From the NCBI GenBank assembly GCA_023438245.1, contig JAEXRD010000112.1, forward strand, positions 1 to 17,724: a stretch of 17,724 nucleotides of DNA, written 5' to 3'. Positions 8,835-15,013 of the stretch are shown piece after piece (the stretch's first letter is position 1; each line of letters opens with the position of its first letter). The notes beneath the pieces are model-generated. The model saw only the letters and a program-made list of their open reading frames with translations. It did not search any database and was not told the DNA's origin. Position numbers and translations under genes: made by a program. This DNA comes from Pseudomonadota bacterium (GTDB lineage Bacteria > Desulfobacterota > Desulfovibrionia > Desulfovibrionales > Desulfovibrionaceae).

Positions 8835-10604
8835 ATGAACGCCCTGCGCAACCTGAAGCTTCGCACCAAGCTGCTGACCAGCTTTCTCGCCGTCTCCCTG
8901 CTCACCCTCGTGGTGGGCATATACGGCAGCATGAAGATGCACGAGATCGACGACAACGACACCATGCTCTACGAGCAGAACACGGTGCCCATCGGCAGCA
9001 TAGCCAACGTCGCCATCAATCTGCAGCGCATCCGCGCCAACGCCATGGAGGCCGTGCACTCCAAGGACAAGTCGATCTTCAACGAATACGCAGGTCGCAT
9101 CAGGCAGTTCCGGGCCGCCAATGACGAGCACTTGGCCAAGTTTGAGAAGAGCCTGAGCAGTGACCAGGAGCGGTCCATGTTCAAGAAGACCATGGAAGAC
9201 CGCCAGCGGTTCTCCGTGGTGATCGACAAGGTGCTGGCCGAGGCGGGCGAAGGGAAGATGGTCGAAGCCGCGGAACTGCTCGCAACCGAGGGACGCGTCG
9301 TCGCGAGGGACTACCAGGACGGCATCGACAAGCTCATGAGCGAGAATCTCGCCCAGGCCAAGGCCACCGCGGACAGCAACACCAAGACCGCCGATGCGGC
9401 CACGAACATGATGCTCGTTGTCCTGGGCCTTTCCTTCATCACCTCCATCGGCCTCGGGATACTGCTCACCGCCAATGTTTCCGCCCAGCTGGGCGAGGAT
9501 CCCGGCTACCTGGCCGAGGTGGCGGGCAAGATCGCCGGGGGCGACCTGGACGTGGCCTTCCGCGCGCAGAAGCGGCAGGGCGGCGTCTACGCCGTCATGC
9601 AGGACATGGTTAAGACCATGAAGGGCAAGATCGCCGAGGCCGACCAGAAGACCGCCGAGGCCGCCGAGCAGGCCCGGCTGGCCCGGATCGCCACGGACGA
9701 GGCCAACGAGGCCAAGGCCAAGGCCGAGCGCGCCAAGGCCGAGGGCATGATCGCCGCCGCCCACCAGTTGGAGAAGATCGTCGAGGTCGTCAGCTCCGCC
9801 AGCGAGGAGCTCTCCGCCCAGATCGAACAGTCCAGCCGCGGTTCCGAGGTCCAGTCCCAGCGCGTGGCCGAGACCGCCACCGCCATGGAGGAGATGAACG
9901 CCACCGTGCTGGAGGTGGCCAAGAACGCCTCCGAGGCCGCCGATTCCTCCGGCAGCGCACGCGGCAAGGCCGCCGACGGGGCCAAGGTCGTGGAGCAGGC
10001 CGTGGAGAGCATCACGGCGGTTCAGAAGAACTCCGTGGTCCTCAAGGAGGACATGGCGGCCCTGGGCAAGCAGGCCGAGGGCATCGGCCAGGTCATGAAC
10101 GTCATTTCCGACATCGCCGACCAGACCAACCTGCTGGCGCTCACCGCCGCCATCGAGGCCGCCCGCGCGGGCGACGCCGGGCGCGGCTTCGCCGTTGTGG
10201 CCGACGAGGTGCGCAAGCTGGCGGAGAAGACCATGGCCGCCACCAAGGAGGTGGGCGAGGCCATCGGCGGCATCCAGCTCGGCGCGCGCAAGAACCTGGA
10301 GAACGTGGAGAACTCCGTGGTCACCATCGAGCAGGCCACCAGCCTGGCCAACCAGTCCGGCACGGCCCTGCGCGAAATCGTGGCCATGGTGGAGACCGCC
10401 ACGGACCAGGTGCGCTCCATCGCCGCCGCCAGCGAGCAGCAGTCCGCCGCCAGCGAGGAAATCAACAGGAGCATCGAGGACATCAACCGCATCTCCGGCG
10501 AAACCGCCAGCGCCATGAACCAGTCGGCCCAGGCCGTGGGCGAGCTTGCCAGCCAGGCGCAGACCCTGCGCGCGCTCATCGAGAAGATGAAGAGCGGCGC
10601 CTAG
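8835..10604 (+). CDS. Methyl-accepting chemotaxis protein
   Basis: A 589-residue receptor with GAGGAG six bases before the ATG. TM1 spans about residues 13-31. A ~160-residue helical ligand-binding region of four-helix-bundle (4HB_MCP) type follows, then TM2 (about 192-213), a HAMP linker (about 214-262, with LAEVAGKIAGGDLDV) and a long cytoplasmic coiled coil. The signalling hairpin reads IADQTNLLALTAAIEAARAG (427-446), with Thr437 where Asn is usual, followed by GRGFAVVADEVRKLAEKT. Flanking Gln/Glu/Ala-rich stretches hold likely methylation sites. There is no C-terminal pentapeptide tether for CheR/CheB. The helical sensor domain fits small ligands or redox cues in general; the signal is unknown. 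It ends the sigma54-driven operon, 26 bases before a strong terminator. Confidence 0.95.
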   Translation: MNALRNLKLRTKLLTSFLAVSLLTLVVGIYGSMKMHEIDDNDTMLYEQNTVPIGSIANVAINLQRIRANAMEAVHSKDKSIFNEYAGRIRQFRAANDEHLAKFEKSLSSDQERSMFKKTMEDRQRFSVVIDKVLAEAGEGKMVEAAELLATEGRVVARDYQDGIDKLMSENLAQAKATADSNTKTADAATNMMLVVLGLSFITSIGLGILLTANVSAQLGEDPGYLAEVAGKIAGGDLDVAFRAQKRQGGVYAVMQDMVKTMKGKIAEADQKTAEAAEQARLARIATDEANEAKAKAERAKAEGMIAAAHQLEKIVEVVSSASEELSAQIEQSSRGSEVQSQRVAETATAMEEMNATVLEVAKNASEAADSSGSARGKAADGAKVVEQAVESITAVQKNSVVLKEDMAALGKQAEGIGQVMNVISDIADQTNLLALTAAIEAARAGDAGRGFAVVADEVRKLAEKTMAATKEVGEAIGGIQLGARKNLENVENSVVTIEQATSLANQSGTALREIVAMVETATDQVRSIAAASEQQSAASEEINRSIEDINRISGETASAMNQSAQAVGELASQAQTLRALIEKMKSGA

Positions 10605-10629
10605 AACCGCAGCGTCCATGCTGCTTTTG

Positions 10630-10667
10630 CCCCCGCCGGACAACGGTCCGGCGGGGGTTTTCGTTTT
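10630..10667 (+). terminator. Strong intrinsic terminator of the chemosensory operon
   Basis: CCCCCGCCGGAC (10630-10641) pairs perfectly over 12 bp with GTCCGGCGGGGG (10646-10657) around an AACG loop, followed by TTTTCGTTTT. It acts on plus-strand transcription. The T-tract abuts the stop codon (10668-10670, minus strand) of the convergent kinase. On the minus strand the base after the stem is not T-rich, so it is not clearly bidirectional. Confidence 0.93.
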
Positions 10668-13600
10668 CTAGGCGGAAGGCTTGGACCTGGCCCGCTCAAG
10701 GGGCAGGCGGATGTTGAAGCGCGTGCCCTGGCCGGGCGTGCTGGCCACGCTCATGCGGCCCCGGTGGGTGTTGGTGATGATGAAGTAGGACACGGACAAG
10801 CCCAGGCCTGTGCCTTCGCCCACGCCCTTGGTCGTATAGAAGGGCTCGAACACCCGGTTGAGCTGCTCGGCGGGAATCCCCGGGCCGTTGTCCTCCACCT
10901 CGATGAGGGCCTCGGCATCTTCCCTGGCCGTGCGCACCGTGATCTGCGGAGCCTTGACCTCAGCCTCGAACATGGCCTGGGCGGCGTTGCGCAAAAGGTT
11001 GAGGAGAACCTGCTCGATCTCGGACGGGGCGCACGGGACGTGAGGCAGGTCCTCGGAGAGCTCCAGGCGCACCTCGACCCGGCGGAAGTCGTACTTCTTC
11101 TTGAGGTCGTAGTCCTTCTCCGCCAGGGCGATGGCTTGCCGTATTATGGGGGCCAGGTCTTGGCTTGCGATGCCGGAGTCGCTCTTGCGGCTGAAGTTGA
11201 GCATGCTCCGCACAATGCCCGTGGCCCGTGTACAGGCCTCCGTGACTCCCTCGATGTAGCGCAGGATGTTCCTGCGGCGCATATACTCCTGCACGGACTC
11301 CAGGTTGATGTTCAGCGCCTGGGCCTCGGCCTGGTTCGCAGGCAGCGCCGGGTCGAGGCGACGCTGCATCCCCTGCACGGACTGGACGATGATGCCAAGC
11401 GGGTTGTTGATTTCGTGCGCCATTCCGGCGGCCAGGCCGCCGAGCGACATCATCTTCTCCGTCTGGACCATGACCTGTTGCACCAGTTTTGTTTCGGTGA
11501 TGTCGCGGACGATGTTCAGCGTGCAGGCTTCCCCGTTGATTTCCAGGCCTTGGCATGAGTTCAGGGCGTTGCGGAGGACGCCGTCCTTGCGGCGCAGCAC
11601 GAATTCGTAGTCCGCCACGGTTCCGTCGCGCCGCAGCCGCTCCAGAAAGACCTTCCGGCTTTCGGGATCGTGCCACAGGCCCAGGGCCTCGCCGCTGCTG
11701 CCCACCGCCTCATCCCGCGAGTACCCGGTCAGCGACACGAAGGCGTCGTTCACATCCAGGATGCAGCTGTCCCTCAGGCGGGCGATGGAGATGCTGTACG
11801 GCGCAAGGCTGAAAATCTTTGAGAATTTCTCCTCGGAGAGCCGCAGGCTGTCTTCCGTCTCCTTGCGGGCGGAGATGTCCCGCGTGAAGGCCAGGAGATA
11901 GCGGGCATCGCCCAGGCGCATGGGCGCCAGCGAGGTTTCCACCTGCACAATGCCGCCGTCGGCCCTCCGGCAAAGCCACTCGAAGCGCGGCGATTCCCCG
12001 GCCTCGGCCTGGGCGAGCATGCGCATCATCATGCCCGAGGTGTCTTCTCCGTTGGCCTGCACCGGCGGGGAGAAATCGGCTGGCGTGCCGCCGATCAGGT
12101 CTTCGCGCGGGCTGCCGATGAGCGAGGATGCGCTTGGATTGCAGTCCACTATGGTCGGGCCGTCCATCACCAGGATGGTGTCCTGGGCGGACTCGAAGAG
12201 GGTGCGGTACATCTTCTCACTGGCGGCCAGGGCCAGCTCCGCCTGCTTGCGGGCGCTTATGTCCTGCAGGATGCCCAGCATCTGCGCCGGCCGGCCGTCG
12301 TCGCCGGGGACGAAGATGCCGCTGTCGTGCACATACACATGGTGGCCGTCCTTGTGGCGAAGGCGGTACTCCATGTCGAACTTCTCGCCACTCTCGCAGA
12401 CCACGGCCAACCAGGGCAAGACCTCCCGCGCATCGTCCGGGTGCAGCAGGCCTTCCCATATCTGTATCGGGCCATCCAGCTCCTGCCGCTCGTAGCCGAG
12501 CACCTCGCGCACCGCCCCGATCCACTGCATGGTGCTCGACAGCAGGTCATAGTCGTAAAAGATGTGCTTCGCCGCGGTATTTACGATCTCGAAGCGCTGC
12601 GTCCAGAACTGGAGTTCGCGCTCGTGCTCCTTGCGCTTGGTAAGGTCCTCAACGACGCCGTGCATCCGGGTCGGCCGTCCCGCGGCGTCAAACGCAAGCG
12701 AGGCGCTGACCACGGCGGGGAGCGTGCTGCCGTCCTTGCGGCGCAGCAGCAGTTCCCGCCGCACTCCGCCGGGAGCGGCCAGCAGTTCGCTCAGCACCTC
12801 GTCGCGCATGTCCATTTGCGCATACAGGGTGCGCGGCTCCACGCCGAGGAGTTCCTCACGGCTGTCGTAGCCGAGCATGCGCACCAGCTCGGGGTTCACC
12901 TCCTCGATGCGCTCGCCGAACGTGGAGAGAAAGATGCCGAGCGGGGCGTTGTTGAAGATGGCGCTGAGCCGTTCCTCGCTTTCCCTCAGGGCTTGCGAGG
13001 CTTTTTTCTGTTCGGTGATGTCCACGGTCATGCTCAGCAGGCTGGGCTCGCCAGCGTAGGAGAGGGGCACCGAGGAGTAGAGCAGGTGGGAGGTGCCGCC
13101 ATCGGGTCGGCGGGCCACCGCCTCCTGCCCGTGCAGGCCGCCCTGCTCTGCGATGCGGCGCCGCAAAGCACGGGCGTCCTCCTCGGCAAGCTCCGTGAGG
13201 CTGCCGATGTCGAACTCCGCCAGTCCCTCGCGCGTGATGCCCATGCCGGTGAGGAAGGCCCGGTTGGCCTCCAGGCACGCGCCGTCGGAAACACGCTGGA
13301 CGACCATGGAGTACGGGGCGTTGTCGAAGATCGTGCGGAACATGGCCTCGCTTTCCATCATGCGCACTCTTGCCTGCTCGATCTCGGTGACGTCGAGCAG
13401 GATGCCGGCCAGCCCCGCCACGTCTCCCTGGGCGTTCGTCAACGGGCTGGTCAGCAGCTGGAACGTGCCGCGCGAGAACGGAACGTTCGCCTGCACCGTC
13501 TGCCCGCGGAAGCTCCTCTCGAAGTACTCCTGCAGATCCGTCCGGTCCGGGTGCATGTCGAGGAACCGCATCCCCACGCTCCCGCCCGGGGGGCGCTTGA

Positions 13601-13934
13601 TCATGCCGAGTCCCTTGCCCTCAGAGAGCATCACCCTGCCGTCCCGGTCCAGGATGAAGAAGACCGTGTTCGTGTGGTCCAGGATGGTGCGCAGCCCGGC
13701 GTCGCGCTCCAGCAGCTTCTTCTGCTCAAGGAGGCACTTGTCCAGTTCCTGCCTGAGCACGCCGAGCTGCCCCCGGTGGCGCCTGCGAAGGACCGCCAGG
13801 GCGAAGAGCGCGGCCAAGGCCAGGCAGCTGGCCGCAACGGCGATGCCGAGCAGGAGGGTTTGGCCCGGGGGCCAGGCCACGGACGACGGGGCGGAGGCCC
13901 CCAGGGCCGAGGCGCTCAGCGAATGAATACCCAT
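10668..13934 (-). CDS. Sensor histidine kinase with six PAS domains, NtrB-like H-box
   Basis: A 1088-residue kinase. One hydrophobic segment near the N-terminus (about 26-49) is followed by basic residues, so it is a membrane anchor with little or no periplasmic domain. Six PAS domains follow in tandem at about 80-187, 195-309, 320-435, 445-563, 573-690 and 700-815. The H-box carries His840 in GMAHEINNPLG, the style of NtrB/DctB kinases that pair with sigma54 activators. The ATPase domain shows the N-box Asn983, DNGPGIP (1015-1021) and GEGTGLGLS. There is no receiver. The ATG at 13934 has AAAGGGAGC about seven bases upstream, and a longer in-frame extension to 14222 lacks homology features. 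Lying convergent to the operon it may control, it is the best candidate partner for the activator at 5232 and perhaps for the HD-GYP receiver (inference). The PAS set suggests cytoplasmic redox, haem or small-molecule sensing. Confidence 0.93.
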   Translation of the reverse strand: MGIHSLSASALGASAPSSVAWPPGQTLLLGIAVAASCLALAALFALAVLRRRHRGQLGVLRQELDKCLLEQKKLLERDAGLRTILDHTNTVFFILDRDGRVMLSEGKGLGMIKRPPGGSVGMRFLDMHPDRTDLQEYFERSFRGQTVQANVPFSRGTFQLLTSPLTNAQGDVAGLAGILLDVTEIEQARVRMMESEAMFRTIFDNAPYSMVVQRVSDGACLEANRAFLTGMGITREGLAEFDIGSLTELAEEDARALRRRIAEQGGLHGQEAVARRPDGGTSHLLYSSVPLSYAGEPSLLSMTVDITEQKKASQALRESEERLSAIFNNAPLGIFLSTFGERIEEVNPELVRMLGYDSREELLGVEPRTLYAQMDMRDEVLSELLAAPGGVRRELLLRRKDGSTLPAVVSASLAFDAAGRPTRMHGVVEDLTKRKEHERELQFWTQRFEIVNTAAKHIFYDYDLLSSTMQWIGAVREVLGYERQELDGPIQIWEGLLHPDDAREVLPWLAVVCESGEKFDMEYRLRHKDGHHVYVHDSGIFVPGDDGRPAQMLGILQDISARKQAELALAASEKMYRTLFESAQDTILVMDGPTIVDCNPSASSLIGSPREDLIGGTPADFSPPVQANGEDTSGMMMRMLAQAEAGESPRFEWLCRRADGGIVQVETSLAPMRLGDARYLLAFTRDISARKETEDSLRLSEEKFSKIFSLAPYSISIARLRDSCILDVNDAFVSLTGYSRDEAVGSSGEALGLWHDPESRKVFLERLRRDGTVADYEFVLRRKDGVLRNALNSCQGLEINGEACTLNIVRDITETKLVQQVMVQTEKMMSLGGLAAGMAHEINNPLGIIVQSVQGMQRRLDPALPANQAEAQALNINLESVQEYMRRRNILRYIEGVTEACTRATGIVRSMLNFSRKSDSGIASQDLAPIIRQAIALAEKDYDLKKKYDFRRVEVRLELSEDLPHVPCAPSEIEQVLLNLLRNAAQAMFEAEVKAPQITVRTAREDAEALIEVEDNGPGIPAEQLNRVFEPFYTTKGVGEGTGLGLSVSYFIITNTHRGRMSVASTPGQGTRFNIRLPLERARSKPSA

Positions 13935-14668
13935 GGAAGCTCCCTTTCTGCCCAGCAGATCACGATGCGGACCGGGCCAGCTACGTAGATTAGCGAAGTT
14001 TCCTGAAAACGCAAAGCGTGGTGTGGCCCCCGGCTTCCCCAAGGCCGGACTCTCCGGGGTGGGAGCCTCTCGTTCTGGGGCGGACAAAACCTGAAACGAG
14101 GGGCCACTCCGGGAGAACATCAGGGCACACTGACCCCCAGACCGTGTCCATCCTGTGCCTTGCCGAGGGAGGGGCGCTGCTGGAGGAGGCCTCCGCCAGG
14201 CCGCTCTGTCCAGACCTGCCACCGCAAAAAGTGCTGCAAATCATGCCCTTGGAGGTGCCACTTCTGCAGCGGCTTGGGGATGATAGCAAGCGCTCGCGGG
14301 GCGAATTGCGGGCCGGGGCTCCCTCCCCCAAATGCGGAGCACGTCCTTATGGCGGCATGGGAGACATGTTCCCCCATGCGCCGGGCGGGTGGGCCGTTCT
14401 TGTGCCGCCAACAGCTCATGGCGAGGTGGTCCCCTTCCATGTCGTTCGGCACCTCAGCGCTGCGCAACCGCGGAGAGAGGGCGCAAGGCCCGGATTGATC
14501 CAGATGGTGCACAGGCTAGAAACGCAAGGACAACGGAGGGTTGCCTCAGGGGGTTGGGCCTGGGCAGGGCCGGGGCGCGCGACGCCTTGGAAAGGTTGGA
14601 AGGAGGGCCGGAATGATGGAGAGATGGGGGGAGAAGCCGGAGCTGTTTCCCAAAGCCTTCCCCCGGGC
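13935..14668. other. About 730 bases without a convincing gene
   Basis: Frames on both strands here give Pro/Arg/Gly-rich or Cys-cluster proteins with no recognisable motif, no good ribosome site and no consistent third-position GC pattern. The near end (13935-14010) is the leader of the six-PAS kinase. It contains an 8-bp palindrome CTACGTAG (13981-13988) but no strong promoter match. Small inverted repeats occur, such as CCGGA-CTC-TCCGG and GGAGGCCTCC (14185-14194), none with a T-run. It may be decayed coding DNA or plain intergenic sequence. Confidence 0.5.
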
Positions 14669-14702
14669 AAAGAAAAAGCGGGTTACCTTTCGGTAACCCG
14701 CT
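14669..14702 (-). terminator. Intrinsic terminator of the tRNA unit
   Basis: AGCGGGTTACC and GGTAACCCGCT (14677-14687 and 14692-14702 in plus coordinates) form an 11-bp perfect stem with a 4-base loop. On the minus strand it is followed by a T-rich tail (T4-5, C, TTT). It begins 8 bases beyond the CCA end of tRNA-Glu. Confidence 0.9.
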
Positions 14703-14710
14703 GAATCTGC

Positions 14711-14786
14711 TGGCGTCCCCAAGGGGGTTCGAACCCCTGTTGCCCGCGTGAGCCGCCAGTGTCCTAGGCCACTAGACGATGGGGAC
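14711..14786 (-). tRNA. tRNA-Glu (CTC), abnormal anticodon arm, possible pseudo-tRNA
   Basis: A 76-base cloverleaf with encoded CCA. The acceptor stem GTCCCCA/TGGGGAC, the D arm and the T arm (AGGGG-TTCGAAC-CCCCT) are perfect and match bacterial tRNA-Glu closely. The anticodon would be CTC at 14750-14752. The anticodon arm reads CTGGC-GGCTCAC-GCGGG. It has a G33 where U33 is nearly universal, a 29G:41G mismatch and a 28U:42G wobble. It may be non-functional or carry sequence errors. tRNA-Glu(TTC), if encoded elsewhere, could read GAG. It is co-transcribed with tRNA-Lys, 11 bases upstream. Confidence 0.8.
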
Positions 14787-14797
14787 GGACATAGCTT

Positions 14798-14873
14798 TGG
14801 TGGGCCGTGAAGGACTCGAACCTTCGACTCTATCATTAAAAGTGATATACTCTACCAACTGAGTTAACGGCCC
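14798..14873 (-). tRNA. tRNA-Lys (TTT)
   Basis: A 76-base cloverleaf with encoded CCA. The acceptor stem is GGGCCGT/ACGGCCC with discriminator A. The anticodon stem TATCA/TGATA closes the loop CTTTTAA, with anticodon TTT at 14838-14840 and the normal U33. The T arm GAAGG-TTCGAGT-CCTTC is intact. It is the first gene of the minus-strand tRNA unit, about 7 bases from the predicted start of transcription. Confidence 0.96.
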
Positions 14874-14886
14874 CCGAAGGAAGGTC

Positions 14887-14916
14887 CTTCTATCCGCGCC
14901 GACCCAAAAGTGTCAA
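14887..14916 (-). promoter_or_regulatory. Sigma70 promoter of the tRNA unit
   Basis: On the minus strand a perfect TTGACA (14916-14911) is followed by an 18-bp spacer and TAGAAG (14892-14887, 4 of 6). Shifting to GATAGA gives a 16-bp spacer. Transcription would begin near 14880, just before tRNA-Lys, as expected for a stable-RNA promoter. Confidence 0.7.
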
Positions 14917-15013
14917 GAAGGAAATTGCGGGGCGCGCGCTTTTTTTCGCGGATGCAAATCGCGGGCGGATGCGCTACTGTTCCGGCATGGCCGGACAGGC
15001 GCGGAGGGCGGGC

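Noticed and set aside
13999..14099. Two CCTGAAAA/CCTGAAAC words upstream of the six-PAS kinase that resemble half of the TCAGG-N4-CCTGA dyad
   Set aside because: Neither is palindromic, their spacing is irregular and no sigma54 promoter follows. A TGGCCCG nearby has the wrong distance to a GC element.
14210..14280. Cysteine cluster (CHRKKCCKSCPWRCHFC) in one plus frame, resembling a zinc-binding or transposase N-terminus
   Set aside because: No continuing transposase or zinc-protein sequence follows, and the frame has no start signal or homologous context.
14471..14702. CRISPR, insertion sequence or attachment site near the tRNA genes
   Set aside because: No direct repeat of a tRNA 3' end, no repeat-spacer pattern and no terminal inverted repeats were seen.
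14018..14704. A 228-codon plus-strand frame and smaller minus frames between the kinase and tRNAs
   Set aside because: There are no domains and no ribosome site, the composition is not protein-like, and the frame runs into the tRNA terminator hairpin.
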